Assembly: GCA_027475525.1 (NCBI GenBank)
Contig: JAMWFC010000049.1
Coordinates: forward strand, 5,688,947-5,752,946
Reading direction: 5' to 3'
From: Macrolepiota albuminosa
Lineage: Eukaryota; Basidiomycota; Agaricomycetes; Agaricales; Agaricaceae
Length of the DNA stretch: 64,000 bases
Shown: positions 11,672-25,110 of the stretch, piece by piece
Numbering within the stretch: position 1 is the first letter of the stretch
How the letters are laid out: each line of letters starts with the position of its first letter
Notes under the pieces: model-generated
Told to the model about the DNA's origin: nothing
The model's input: the letters and a program-made list of their open reading frames with translations, nothing else
Databases searched by the model: none
Translations under genes and position numbers: made by a program

Positions 11672-14600
11672 AATAGATCCCAAAGCGGATAGCTAGCATC
11701 TTCGAGATACGGCCAGGAGGTGATAGTGGAGCCATATTCCTGGCGTACGGAAGTAAAATAACCCACTTGAAGGTAGCTTGATGATATCGTCGAGTTGGGA
11801 GAGGCACCAAATGGTCGCACTGCCTTTGTAAAGATTTGGTCAAAGAGGAGGCGGGCCTGCAATCGATCCTGTTCAGTGCGAAAACGATGGAGATAGACGG
11901 TATGAAGGTGCTCGAAGGGATGGAGGATTGTGTGAGGCGTACGTAGCAGGGAAGCCCAACGAATGACGTCACGAAGGTTGAATTCCCATGGGGCACCCTC
12001 TCTAGCGAAACGACGTTGGACTCCGACTGCTTCTTGAAGTTGCATATTGTATGTGATCATGTGCCCAAGAACGTCTTGATTAAAATCAGGGAAAAGATGA
12101 CGACAAACTAGTAGCAGGTCGCTGGGTGATAAGTCTTCAACGTAAACCTTGGTGAAACGGTTCACAAAAGATTTTGGAAGACCTTTTCGTCCTCCGCCCT
12201 GATGCAGAGGGTTCTGAGCTGCGAAGATACGGAAATTAGGGTGTCAAACGAAAGAACGGCCAAGTTCGGGAATGTAGGTAGACTGCTCCGCGATGATCCA
12301 AAACCACATTTAACCCCTCCAGAACAGCCTGAGGGGCAAGATTCATCTCGTCGAGAAGGACCCAGTGACCTTCTTGCATGGCTTGAAGGAATTCTGCATC
12401 TTTCCATGCAAATTCTCCTGGCCCGCCACCCTCTGCCGGAAGGTCAGAACCGAACAGGTCGATGATATCCGTCTGATCAGAGAGGTTAATTCGGCATAGA
12501 TGGTGACCAGATATATTAGCCAAGGCGGTGATCAGGCTCGTTTTCCCGACCCCAGGACTACCTTCAAGCAAAATAGGTTTCAGAACTTGGCAAGCCCGCA
12601 CGACGCGCATTGCGTTGTCCTGAGTGGTCGGAGCTTCGAGATTAAAGTAAGAATCGACGACTTGCTGGGCTCCCTTAGGTATGCTGAATGAGCCAAACTG
12701 AACGAATAATGAGGGGTCGCAGGGCGGAATGTATGCATGGTCAGAAAGCGGAACGAGATCCATCAGTTTCGACACTGCGTCATCCTTGAGTTGTTTAAGG
12801 TCCTCTCGCGTGTACGTTGATAGTTGTGGCAGCGAAGTTAGACCATCCAGGAACGTCATATGTGCAGCCATGATGCTGGAAGAGAAACTGAGCGAGAAGC
12901 TACCGATGAAAGATGAAGATCACTCACGAAGACCTCATCTCCAGGAATACGACTGGAACTATCAGATTGAAAAGCAGCATTGGAAAAGGCGACCCAGGCC
13001 TAGTGAAATCGATCAAAATGCCATTTTCAGAGAAGAATAAAACTGAAACTTACAAGGATATCCCTGAGACTCCTCAAAGAAGTATCACCAACTCGGGTAC
13101 ATAACCAATTGACAAAGTCTGGTAGACGTGACGTATAGTGTTTCAACGTCTCGTGTTTCCACATATTTCCGACGATAAGCTCCAAGTCATGCCGATCCTC
13201 GACGCGAGGGACCCATATCTCAGTGAACCGATTGCGCAGAGCTGGCGAAAGTTCCTTTTTCCCATAATCACCTCCAGGATTCATCGTTGCAGCAAGTTTG
13301 AAATTCTCTTTCAGCGCCGGATGAGCAAGCTCGTCCTCACCACCCTTTTCGGCAAGGACGATGGTTCTTCCTGGTTCAAGAACACTGTTAAGCCTCTCGA
13401 GAACCGAGTCATCAGCAAGTGAAATTTCATCGAGGAGGAACATTCAAGGTATTCAACCGAACTAGTCTTTCCAGCGGACGTGGGGCCCTCAATGAGGATA
13501 GGAAACCGCCGGAGTGAAAATAATCCTTGCAAGGTCAATGAGTTTGGTCTCTACTGAAGGGGTTATGATGTAATCCTCTGCAGGGTCCTCAGGCAACGAT
13601 CCTTTCTCGAGATAGAACGGTCCCAACTTAATGAACTCGTCGGCAGAACGTGAAGGAGGGTACTGAAGGCTCTTTCATCAGCATGGAGCGAGGATTCCGC
13701 ACACCAGCCAAGAGATGCTTCTGCGCGAGGGCAGTCACGAGCTCTGCGCTGGGGATGTCGAGTACCATCGTGAATGCCATCAGACAGCCTTCCCATATTG
13801 CTTCGGTGGAGGCCAAACATGCTCGCTGTGTCTGATGCGAAGGTGAGCGCGCGAGCGAGCGTACGCATGCTGAAGTGTGGTCGATGGTTCGATCCATCCA
13901 CTATCTGTCGCTTCTCGGCAAGATCTTTCACGGCTGGATAGAATTCGGCAACGTTCATGATACCCCCTTTGTCCCCCACAGCGCTGGCACCAATGTATTG
14001 ACTGACAATGCTAAGAAGAGTTTCTTTATCGGCATCAGGAGGGGGCACGTCAATCTCGGTGAAGCGCGAACGGATGTTAGGAGGAAGATCTTTCTTCCCA
14101 ACATCAGTCGCTGGGTTCATACAGGCAAAAAGCCGGAAGTCAGGGTGGCGAGGGACTGGTTCCAGAGAACCTTGTTCAGTCAGGGTGATGAACGCAGTAG
14201 ATCCATGCAGGAGGCCAGATATACACTCCAGAGCCTCTGGACTAGCAAGGTTCATCGCGTCAAGCAACACCCTAAATGAAGATCATAAATCTGTGGTTCG
14301 TACATGAATTGTATTGTGATCGTACCAGTCGCCATTTCTCAATGCCTTGACTAAGGGACCTTCGACGAACCCAAACGCAAACTTCCCCTTGCCATGGACA
14401 TGTTGAACCTCGAACTGCTCAACGTCTTGAACAAATGTGACCCAGCTCTTCGCTGACACTTTAAGTTCACTTTGTTCCAACTTCCGCCGTTTGCGCGGCC
14501 GGCCCTTCTTTTCTCCAATCCGTCCCTATAAATGGCAGATTAATTAGTGGTAGCACAGACGTTGGAGGAATAGTACCGCACGCACTTTGTCTCCAAAGCC

Positions 14601-15033
14601 TCCTTAGCCTATATTCTCTCTCTTGCCAACCTCGCACTTCTCCTTCCACAACCCGACGGCCCTCTTCCACTTCCCCTCAGTAACGGCCTTCCTAACTTCA
14701 ACCTCAAACTTCTCATTTTTCCTCCGACTGAACGTCCCTCCGAACAAATCCAAAAACTTCTGCTGAAGCTGCGCACCGGGTACCCTCGCATCGACAGGCT
14801 TGAATCCTCCCAAGAGATCAGAAGACTCAGTCTGGTGTGACAAGTTTAGTGATATCAGCGGACGATGTAGTAGGGATGCTCGGTGTGTGACAACACTGGT
14901 TTTTCCCGTCCCAGTCTCTCCAGTCAGGAGCACAGGCTCCGATAATGCCACAGCCGTCGCGATCCGCGACAGGAGAAGCCCGGCAGGTTTGTGTAATGTG
15001 AACGGCCTCACAGGAGCCTCGTATATCCCTCAT
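11672..15033 (-). pseudogene. MDN1: MDN1/REA1-like (midasin) pseudogene, AAA2 to start of AAA5
   Basis: The - strand encodes consecutive AAA+ modules of midasin, the dynein-like ATPase that removes assembly factors from 60S pre-ribosomes. AAA2 has Walker A (LLTGETGTGKTSVV) and QTESSDLLGGFKPVD near 14800-14950, and AMNLASPEALECI near 14250. AAA3 has EGPTSAGKTSSVEYL and LLDEISLADDSVLERLNSVL near 13350-13490. AAA4 has EGSPGVGKTSLI, DQTDIIDLFGSDLP and VLLDEMNLAPQAVLEGLN near 12300-12570, then PWEFNLRDVIRWASLL near 11960. In AAA3 the roughly 100 residues between Walker A and B are missing, with a frame change near 13440. In AAA4 there is a frame change near 12290 and a TGA at 12244-12246. AAA1 is absent because element G2 abuts at about 15033. 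An essential protein of about 5,000 residues cannot be made from this copy. Confidence 0.88.
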
Positions 15034-18000
15034 GTCATTCTTTGCCTTAGCTAAAGCTGCCTTGGCTTCCTCCTGGGCTGCCTTCATCCGATCTATGAAC
15101 TCATTGACAGCTTCATTCTCTGAAGGTCATCCATGAGGCTCGAATCCCATCCGAGGATGTCGACCAGTATCTAGAAGGAAAGGAGACATCTGGGTGGCAG
15201 CGTGTACACGGTTGTTGTACTGGAACTCTGCCTCCGGTAATAGGTCGTCCCAGTCATCCTGTCGTTCATTGCAGAAGAGCCGGAGATACTGTTCTAGCTC
15301 CTGGTTGACACGCTCAGTTTGGCCATCAGATTGGGGGTGGTAGGCTGTAGAAGTGTGGAGTTTGACATGGAGGAGGCGATACAGTTCTCTAGTAAACTCT
15401 GCCACAAACTGAGGTCCACGGTCTGAGACGTAAGCATCTGACAACCCATGGAGCTTCCAGACATGCTTCCGGTACAGATTGGCAGCGCCCATGGCTGAGC
15501 AAGTAGTGTGTGTTGGAATAAAATGAGCACGCTTGCCACAGAGATCCACTACCACCATGATCGCATCATATCCATGAGAATCAGGTAACTCAACAATGAA
15601 GTCTACCGAGGCCACGCTCCAACGCTCAGCTGGGATAGGCAATGGATGAAGTTGTCCCATAGGAGGCTGACGACAAGGCTTAGTCCAAAGGCAAAGATCG
15701 CAGGTGGAGGTGTAAGAGCCAATATACCGTGACATTTGAGGCCACCAGTAATTCCGTGAGACCAGCTCCAGTGTCTTCCATCTGCCAGGATGTCCTGCAA
15801 CTCGAGAGTCATGATGCTGCTCCACAATCCGCCTCCGGAGATCTGGCAGGTTGGGAACATAAATGCGTCCTCAAAAGGTGAGAAGACCATTCTCCAGAGA
15901 CCACTCGTCGGTGCGGACGGACTTCACTCCAGTTTTCTCTCGAGCATGCAAGGCCATGGCAGCCTTAGCTACCAGATCTTCTTGAGCGCCCTCCCAGTTA
16001 CCTCGTTGGATGTCTCGAAGGATGCTCACTTCTTCTCCCTGGCCAACCACACCTTCTAGAGCACAGATAGCAAATAGTTCTGGCTTTAGGAGTACAATAT
16101 TGTCATTGTCACTAGCTCCTGAACCATGATCTGCTCGCCTAGAAAGCGCATCTGGCTTACCCATGCTCCGTCCAGGTTTGTGATGCAGAGAGAAGTCGAA
16201 GTTGGCCAGATACAAGGACCATCGAGCCTGTCGGCGGTTAAGTTTCTTGGCCGTCCAAAAGTACTCTAAGTTCTTGTGATCAGTCCACACCTCAAATTTA
16301 TGCCTGGCACCCTCAAGGAAATGTCGCCACTCCTCAAATGACCAAATGATAGCTAGCATCTCCTTGTCATGGATCTCATAATTTTGCTCCACAGCATTGA
16401 GACTCTTGGAGTAGAAAGCCACAGAATGCCACTTACCATCCTCCCTTGACTGTTGAGAGAGAACGGCCCCAGTAGCAAAATCTGAGCTATCAGCTTCGAC
16501 ACGGAAGGGAGAGTCATTGTCTGGGAATATAAGGACAGGCTTTGAAGTGACTGCCTGTTTGAGGGCGTCAAAGGCTGTCTGCTGTGCTGCATCCCAGTGC
16601 CAAGGAGTGTCCTTAGTGGTGAGATCGAAGAGGGGCCAGGCATGGTGTGAGAAATCCTGAATAAACCTCCAGTAGAAGTTGGTGAAACCCAGGAAGGCCT
16701 GAACCTCCTTCTTGTTCTTAGGCTCTGGCCACTCCGCTACACCAGCCACCTTGACTGGGTCCATCTCAGCCATTCCATGAGAGATGATCAGTCCAAGATA
16801 TTCAACCTTAGTCTGCTCAAACTCGCACTTCTCTGGCTTAAGATAGAGCTGGTGCTGGCGAAGACGTTCCAGTACGATGCGCGTAATCCGACGATGCTCC
16901 TCTAGAGTCTTGGTATAGATGAGAATATCGTCAAGGTATACGCACACAACACCTTCCGCTATGAGGTCTTGGAAAATGTCGTTCATCATGGTCTGGAAGG
17001 TGGCAGGGCTATTAGTGAGGCCAAAGAACATTACCAGAGGTTCAAAGAGTCCACGATTTGTTCGGAATGCTCCCTTCCACTCATCTCCTTCTTTGATGCG
17101 CACATTGTTGTAGCCTCAGCGGACATCCAACTTGGTAAAGTAGCGTGCACCTCAGAGGTTGTTGACAAGCTCTGAAATGAGTGGTAAGGGGTAGCAATTC
17201 TTCACAGTCATCACATTCAAGACTCAATAGTCCTGAACCAGATGTAGAGATCCATCCTTCTTCTTAATAAAGAAGACTGGAGAGGCCATCGGAGACTTTG
17301 AGGGACGGATGCGACCAGAGTCTAAATTCTCCTGCAAAAAGGCATCAAGCTCATCCTGTTCTTTGGGAGAGAGTGGGTAGACCTTGCAGCTAGAGGGCTC
17401 AGCATTGGGCATAAGCTCAATTGCATGGTCCCACTGCTTACGCTCTGGCAGGGAGTCAAATGATGCCTTAGAGAAAACATCCTCAAAGTCTTGCAGGTGA
17501 TGAGGAACTGCATCTCAGAACGACTTAGGAGCAGAGTTGGCAGCAAATGCCTGAGCTAGCCGCTGGGAGGTAGTTTGGCTAGCTCTAATCTCTGCTACAG
17601 TTGGTGGAGGTCGTAATGTAGTTGCATAAATCCTATCACCTGTCTCAATAGCCTCATCTGTAGACTCTGGGTCGGGAGCGCGCCCAAATTCACCCTTGCA
17701 TCCATCTTCCATCTGGGCTTCACTCACTACACCTCAAACGTCCTCATAGAGGGCCTCTCTATAAGGGAACGCCAAGGGAGGAGGATCCAGTAGGTCGAGG
17801 TCTGCAAAGGGGAGGTGTCCAACTCAGCAAGCCTGGATAGCAGCACGCTCACGGACTGACTCTCTGCGCTCCTCTCTAACTTCCTTGGCACATGTAGAAC
17901 ACCGTCGAGGGCAGCGACTCATGCTCACCTTACCCCTGGCCCAGTCAATCTCAGGATTGTGATCACGCAGCCAGGAGAACCCAAGTATCATGTCCTGCTT

Positions 18001-18507
18001 TCCTAGGCTGGTAACTGCAAAGACTGCACACTCCAAATGAGTCTGATAACGAAGGACTAAATCCACCACTGAGCGGATGGATCCAGCTTCATTGAGCATA
18101 CCGTCAATGTTATAGACTGGAATAGGGTGAGAGAGAAGACGGGTAGTGAGCTGGTGTTGTTCCACATAATGGGTGTCTAGGAAGAGTCCAGTAGCACCAC
18201 TGTCCAAGAGAGCTATGACGCTTCGAGTCTGCTGAGTGTCAGTTGTCTCAATCTCCACATTCAGATGCAGAGAGTTGGGAGAGGGAGTAGAGGCAACAAC
18301 ATAGCGACGAGGAAGGCATCATTCCCAAGCTGGAACATGTGGTCGTCGGACAGGGGAAGGAGGAGAGGAGGTCTTAGCTGAGGCTTGGACCAAGGGGGTG
18401 CTTACAGTTTCAGTCAGAGAATCAGGAACAGGGAGCGATACATTAGAAGACTCTACTGATTGACATGTAAACTGATTAGCACCAGGCGGCAGAGGCGTAC
18501 AACTCAT
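15034..18507 (-). pseudogene. Pol polyprotein of gypsy element G2 (nonsense-riddled, one frame)
   Basis: One frame runs from ATG at 18507 through the truncation. It encodes protease (ALLDSGATGLFLD; ILGFSWLRDHNPEIDW), reverse transcriptase (FFIKKKDGSLHL; VYLDDILIYTK), RNase H (RVEADSSDFATGAVLSQ) and integrase (zinc finger ending in STCDLC; core VDFIVELP, SDRGPQFVAEF, DGQTERVNQELEQ). It is broken by TGA stops at 18319, 17824, about 17737, 17515, 17224, about 17155, about 17116, 15871 and 15127, with no frameshift I could find in 3.4 kb. Most of the stops fall where family members have Arg, and one falls in DVRWGY where Trp is expected. This is decay by point transition rather than by indels. 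The last residues before the breakpoint are EEAKAALAKAKNDM. Confidence 0.9.
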
Positions 18508-19688
18508 CCGTCGCTCTATTGAAAACCCTCCCCTGCAGAATCAAAGGACACATCCAATGGTTCTGCTACAGCTTCCACAGGACCCAAGGACTCCTCCAAA
18601 GGTTCTGCTTCAGTCTGTACGTCTGGGGAGGGGTTTCCTCGAATGTCTCGGGCAGCAAGGAGCTGGAGAAGGAGCTCCTCCTGCTCTAAAGCTGAGAGAT
18701 AGCGCACCTCTAACCCCTGGGGACAATACCGAGCAAAGTGACCAGGCTTTCCACAGCGACAGCAGAGGAGAGGAAGGAAGGAACGTTGACAAGAGGCATC
18801 GACATCCATGGGTACTCCAAAAGGAAGAGGATGTGCTGCAGGTACCTGAGCTGGGGGTGGAGTGCGAAATGGAAGGGAGGGCTGGATGGGATGATGAGCA
18901 GAAAATGACGCCTGTGAGGTGGAGCGAGGGGCAGTTCCACGGTGGAGCTCACGTCGTAACTCCATAAGCTGCCACTGATCACGTGCTACCTGATACCAGG
19001 TCTCAATACTTGTGTCATCAGGTTGTCCCTCAGCCATGCTGTCGATCTGGTCCATGAGAGAGGGAAGGAGGCCATCTCGGAAGGTGAGACAGAGCTGAAG
19101 ACCATCTGGATAACAGGCCTGTTCAGCAAGAGCTCTGAAGGAGTTGATGTACTCATCTAGGGTCCGCTTCCCCTGCCCATATCAATGAGGATCTCAGAGA
19201 GTGAGGGCTGCCACCTTAGCAGGGTCCAAGGGGAAGAACTCTGTCCAAAACTCCTTCTCAAACTGATCCCAACTTCCAAAACTCTCCACTCCTCCAGGGT
19301 GTCGAAAGACTCGTAGCACGTATGTCGAAGCTCGCCCAGACTTCATGTAAGAAAGAACCCAAGCAATCTTGAGAGCATCAGAGGGGAAAGCCTCACCACT
19401 GAGCTGAATATAGGTGATGCAGGACTGCAGGAAACACTCGCCTATTGCTCGGTCACCATTGAATGCGTCTGGGAGTGCTGGGTGAGGAAGATTGGCATGA
19501 ACTGGAGGGGAGGCCCCAAAGCGAGGGACTGGGGGTGTGCCAGCCCGAACTGGAGGTGCCTGGAGAGGGGCAGGAGCAAGAGGGAGGCGCTCTAAGAGGG
19601 CCTGAAGGGAATGGGAGATGGTGTCTGTGGCCTGATGTAATCCAGCAAGTTCAGTGGTGTGGAGGGTGAGGGAAGCTTGAGTAGTCTG

Positions 19689-20099
19689 TGTTAGAACTAG
19701 ATATTTGTATTCAATGAAGTACCTGATAGATACAGTACGTTGTTATCCTCAGCACAATATATAATTGACTGGGGGCGCTACCTGATAGATACAGTAAGTT
19801 GTTATCTATTGGACAGCATGTCAGTAAGTGGATAGTTGAGTAATGTTCTGGCTCACCCTCAGCACAATATATAATTGACTGAGGGTGTTGGTAGCGTAGC
19901 GTTCGTATATGTACGTATCTGGGACAATGGAAGAGGCCAAGCCAGGGCCAGTGTGATAGTGTGAAGGGTAAAGATGAAAGAGAGTGTATGTGATAATGTA
20001 GTGAGTGTAACAATGCGATTGATCAAGTGACGTGAATGGGCAGAGAGAAATAGGAGCCGATGTAGGAGTCGGTGGTGTCATACTTTGTGATATCCAACA
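19689..20099 (-). repeat. 3' LTR of C2
   Basis: This 411-bp repeat runs from TGTTAGAACT to ATCCAACA. Two internal motifs are duplicated within it: CCTGATAGATACAGTA and CTCAGCACAATATATAATTG. The other LTR has the same internal duplications. Confidence 0.93.
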
Positions 20100-20167
20100 C
20101 TCCTCCTCACCATGGACTCCAAATCATAGGTTGTCTCCTCCTCACGTAGGAATCATGGCATCATGTG

Positions 20168-23100
20168 TTAGGTCTGGAGGCCTAACAGGGACCGTAGGCG
20201 TAGGAACAAGGGGGCAGCGAGCGCTTTCGTAAAAATGTCCGTGATATTGAATTTGGTATTGATGTATCGAATACATATGTCGCCTGCTTGGACGTGCTCG
20301 CGAAGAAAGTGGTATTTGATGTCTACGTGTTTGACTCGAGCGTGGAGTGTGGGGTCTTCGGACAAGTTGATGGCCGCATTATTGTTGCAGAGGATGGGTG
20401 TTGCTTTACTCGTGCAGTCGTATCTGATGCCCTTCAGTAGGGTCCTCAACCAAATACATTCTTGAGCACTTTTGAACGCAGCCATGTATTTGGCCTCGCA
20501 GGAGGACACGGCGATGGATTTCTGTTTGCGCGCCGCCCAGGAGACTATGCCTGATCCTAGGCTCCACGCATAGCCACTGATGCTCCGGCAGGTGTCTAAG
20601 CAATTCGCCTAGTCAGAATCGGCGAAGCCAGTGAGATCAGCCAGGGCATCAGTGCTGCCCAGTACTAGCTTTAGCTCCCGTGTCCCCTTAAGATAACGTA
20701 CGAGCCTGGTGGCTGCCCGCCAGTGGACAGCAGTGTAGCAGTCAACGAATTGGGTAAGTTGTTGCATGGCGTAAGAGATGTCCGGCTGAGTGGAAATGGC
20801 AAGGTAGAGCAAGCATCCAACAAGAGACCGGTATGGTATCTTTTGTAGAGTGTGAACCTTGTTACTAGAGAGCGACGACCTGTTGACTCATCGCAGCTTG
20901 AGGCCAGGTTCCATGGGGAGGGACAGGGGGGTAGTGTTCGACTGGCCAAATTGAGATATGATCTTGTCTATCAATGCCGTCTGGGACAGCTGGACAGTGC
21001 ATTTATTGTGGTCCCATTGAATCGCGATGCCCACAACAAACTTTGGTAGGCTGAGGTCAGAGATGGTCCATGCAGAGCGAAGTTGGCTTTTAAATTTGTT
21101 GTTCTCCTCCTTGCTGGTGGCAATGGCAAGGAAGTCGTCTACGTGTACTGCGGCGATGACAATTCCAGTGTCGCTCCTTCTGTAGTAAACACATGACTCG
21201 CATGATAGTCGAGTGAACCCCCAGGATATCATATTGTCGTTTAGAGTCTGATTCCATATGCGTCCTGCTTGCTTCATGCCATAGAGGCCTCGGATTAGAC
21301 ACCATACCCAGTCTTCCTTGCCAGGCTCCTTGAATCCATTGGGCTGTTCCATATACTGGGTTTCACTATCGGGAAGGAGGCCGTATAAGAATGCGGTCTT
21401 AATGTCAATTTGGGCGGCGTCCCATCCTTGGGTTGCTGCCAAGTGGAGTAGAACCCGCCACAATTCCATTCGTGCCATTGGTGAGGTAGTCCTGGTGTAG
21501 TCGCGGCCATAGACTTGTTCAATACCCTTGAACATGAGCAGGACTTTGAAGTGTACCACCTTTCCGTTCTTGTCTCTTTCAAGCTTAAAGACTGGCCTGC
21601 CCCTGCAGACTTTGCAGCCCGTCGGTACCTGGTCTCGGAGTATTAGCTTGTAGACTCCCATATCCTTTAGTGAGTTTAGCTCATCTTGGTATCCAGCTTC
21701 CCATTGCTTGGCATGGACTGACGCCTTTGCTTCTTCCCATGTTTGCGGCTCATTGTTGAGGTCTATGGTGCGTGGGTCCCCTAAGGATTCGGCAACGGCT
21801 AGTAGGTGCTCAATGCTTTCCATCGAGGCTATGTGAGCCAGGTCGTGCAATGCCTCGCCGCTGTTCTCTTCTCCTGGCTGTGCATCGAGTTGTGCTTGCC
21901 CGATGTCAGCGATATCGCTGCTGTGCTGTCTCGCTGGAGCGCTGCGTTTTTCGGCTCTGGATGCTCGTATTCATTCCCCAGCCTCCTGTGACTCTTGTAC
22001 AGCACGTTCGGTGCACGTTATCGGCGCGTGGTTTAGGGCAGCTTTGGCGGTTGGTATGCAGATTCAACCTGATCGTTGTGGGAGTGCTGGCGCGTCACCA
22101 TCGTTTTGTTCTGCCAGTGTGTGATTGACTAATTGTGCTGGCGGGGGTGCGGGAGTGTCGACCTCATCATCGTCATCAATGGAAAAAGGGGTAGTCAATG
22201 ATGATTTGTGGATGTTGCCGATTGACATTGGTTCAATCGTGTCTGATCCCACGATTGTGGGCGTGGGCGCTTGTCTATCTGCTCCAGGCCCGTTCGGCTC
22301 TATTGTGGGTACGCTGTCATGTCACTCGATGAAACGTACATAGTAGGACTCGTATATCTTTCTGGTTTTGGGGTCGTAGCACCTATACCCTTTTGAGTTC
22401 TGTGCGTAACCAATGAGAATGCATTCGATTCCCCGTGCATTGATTTTGGGGTTGTGCTGGTGTAGTATGAGAACGAACGCCCTGCATCCGATTTTGCACA
22501 TGTAGTTATAATCAGGCACTTGTCCATACCATAACTTGAACGGTGTCTTTCCTTGTAGTGACTTCGTTATGGTCTTGGCGTGTAAATGGGCTGCGGTTAG
22601 ATAGAACTCGTCCCACAGGGAGTCTGGACACTTGGCAGCTAGTCTCATGGTCCGTGCTTTTCCTTGGAGTGTTCGGTGCATCCTTTCCACGCGTCCCATA
22701 TGCTGGGACATGTATGGGGCGCCGTACTCATGTCTCATGCCTGTGGATGCCAGCCAGTTCTTGATTTGATAGTTCTTCAGTTCGCCGTCATGCCCAGTTC
22801 GATATATACCGACTTTTCTGCCGGTCTCTAGCTCTCTCTCCTTTTCCCATGCCTGCAATGCTGTGACCGTGTCCGCTTTTGATTTGAGTGGTATTGACCA
22901 CGCCATGTTAGAGTAGTCATCAACAAGGTCCATGATATATTTATTTCCAACTGAAGATTGAACATGCATGGGTCCCGCCAAGTCTATCCAAACTATTTGT
23001 AGCCTTTCAGTTGCCCTATGCCCCTCCTCCCGCACCCTCAGTACTGATGTTTTCATCTGTTTTCCAATGATGCAGATGTCACATTTGGGCTGTGCAGGGA

Positions 23101-24889
23101 AGGAGGTGGACGGCGTACCTGGCAGGAGTCCGTTTTGGGCCATGGTGGCGACAACTTGATATTTGGCATGTCCAAGACGCCAGTGCCAGGTGTTGATCTT
23201 TACGGGTTGCTAAGCAGCGGTCAGTGCGTGTTCAGACAGTGCGTTCTGGAGTTCTAGTGTGTACAGTCATTTGCCAGGTATCAGGGGTCCTGCCGCTAGT
23301 AAGGTTCCAGATGCTTCATCGAGGATAGTAACTCCAGAGCGACTAAAGGTAATCAGGGCTTGCATCCCGGCAGTAAGGGCGGAGATGGAGATTAGTCTGA
23401 CAGAGGAAGTGGGAATGTACAAGGCATTCTCGAGGTAGATCTCAGTCTGGTTCTGGACCTGGAGTCGTATCTGCCCTATACCAATGGCTTGGATCAAGGA
23501 TCCTCCCACTCCTTTGACAGCCCAGAGTGGAATTGATTGCAGTGTGACGAAGTTGGACGTGCAAGGAGATATGTGTACGGTGGCTCCTGAGTCCATGTAG
23601 AATGGTTTTTTAGTGAGCAAGATGAGCCGGGTGTTGCTGGATGGATTTGATGGGATGATCACTGTGGTTGCGAGGATCTTTTTGCAGATGTGCATGGTCA
23701 GGATTGTATGGGTATTCCAGTTGACTGTGGCCCATGGTTCATCTGTCTTGTTGTCGTCGAAGGCCATGAAGCCTTCGTATTCAAAGAAGTCTGTGGAATC
23801 GGTGGTTACTGCACCTGCGAATTTGGCCAGTTTGGAGGTTTCAAGCTGTATCTTTTGTAGGTTGTCTATGTCGACGATGTAGGCTTGACCGTCTAGCCCT
23901 TTTACGGTGATCCCATTTTTGATGCTGCCGCTATTGTTTGAGCCTCCTCCTTGCTTCAATTTTCCTCCCTTCGCTCCTCCTCGTGCAGCATGTCATGTGG
24001 TGCGGGATTCTTCGATAGTCTTCCCAGCCATCCCTCCTCCTGGATGGATGCACCATTCCTTCATGTGGCCCCAGCAGGAGAGCTTGGCATTGTAGCAGTT
24101 TTCACAGCAAGGGAACCCGGGGCCGTGGTTATAGGGGTGGGAAGCGGCCTTAGAGTCTTGAGCGCAGAGCGCAGTGTCACCGGGTGCCTGGTGAAGGGTA
24201 GACAGACTGTCAACAGTCTGGAACAGCTTCCGAATGTGTGAGGAGGTGTAGGGCACGTTGGTTGTTGCATCAGCGAGTCCTTGTGAGACCTGGGTTTGGA
24301 GCAATTCAAAAGCTTTATCATTGATGCAATTGAGGAGAGCGATGCACTTAAGGAGGTCCTTGTCTATCGCCCCGATAGCGAAGGCTCGGTCAACTAGGTC
24401 ACATATTTTGCGAGCGGTGGCGTCAATGGGTTCAGCAACAGGTGTGCAAGTCGATAGAGCTTGTCGTACAAGTGCCACCTGCTTCACAGGGCCCTCGCGT
24501 TGGGCACGGGCTTTCAGAGCGTCGTAACATTCTTTTGCAGTCCCATCGGTTTCGAGGCCTTCCAGTTTGGAGTCTGACACCGCTGCTCGGATGATGCCAA
24601 TGATCAAATCATTGTTGGATAGCCAGTTAGCGTATGTGTAGGGTTTATTGGTGGGATTGGGTTGTGTGACTAGCCTGCTGAGGTTCTTCTCCGACACGAA
24701 GATGTAGCGATCAAGTCCGCTCTGCTGCAGGAAGATCTCGAGCTTGATGGACCATTTTGTGAATTCTCCGGTCGTGCAATCAAACGGTGGCTCGGTGGCC
24801 GGCCAGTGAGCGTTTAGCTTGGCAAGTTGGATATGAGGGTAGGTCGCATCGTTGTAGAGGGAGGACGGAGTGGGAGAAATGGATCCCAT
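20168..24889 (-). pseudogene. Gag-Pol polyprotein of copia element C2
   Basis: One reading frame extends from ATG 24889 to the stop at 20168. It carries Gag with a Cys-rich knuckle (CCENCYNAKLSCWGH) near 24080, protease (YMDSGATVHISP) near 23590, the His2-Cys2 finger and integrase core (IDLAGPMHVQ; GRVERMHRTLQGKARTM), reverse transcriptase (AQIDIKTAFLYGLLP; AAVHVDDFLAI) and RNase H (GFADSD; VSSCEAKYMAAF). Stops at 23993, 23267, about 23213, 22322, 22064, 20888 and 20609 interrupt it without changing frame. The RNase H stop falls in FADSDWANCLDT, where Trp is expected, and the stop before QPVKINTW is probably a former Gln. No frameshift was seen over 4.7 kb. Confidence 0.9.
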
Positions 24890-25098
24890 GTTGTTGTAAG
24901 TCTAGGGGAGCTTTAGATAAAAACGTTCTTTTTATGATTTCTACGTGCAAGGGTCAAGGTGACACGTGTAAGAGTACTGTCCAGCTGATTGGGGTCAGGG
25001 TCCGAGGATGCCAAGAGACTTTTGTTTCGTGGAGCGGCCGGGTTATTTAGTTCTCGATGTAGTCCAGAAGGTTCCTTCTTTAGAGTACGACGTTCGAT

Positions 25099-25110
25099 AG
25101 GCCCATAACC
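25099..25110 (-). promoter_or_regulatory. Primer binding site of C2 (initiator tRNA-Met anticodon arm)
   Basis: GGTTATGGGC directly follows the 5' LTR on the - strand, as in C1. It is complementary to the anticodon arm of initiator tRNA-Met. Confidence 0.8.
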
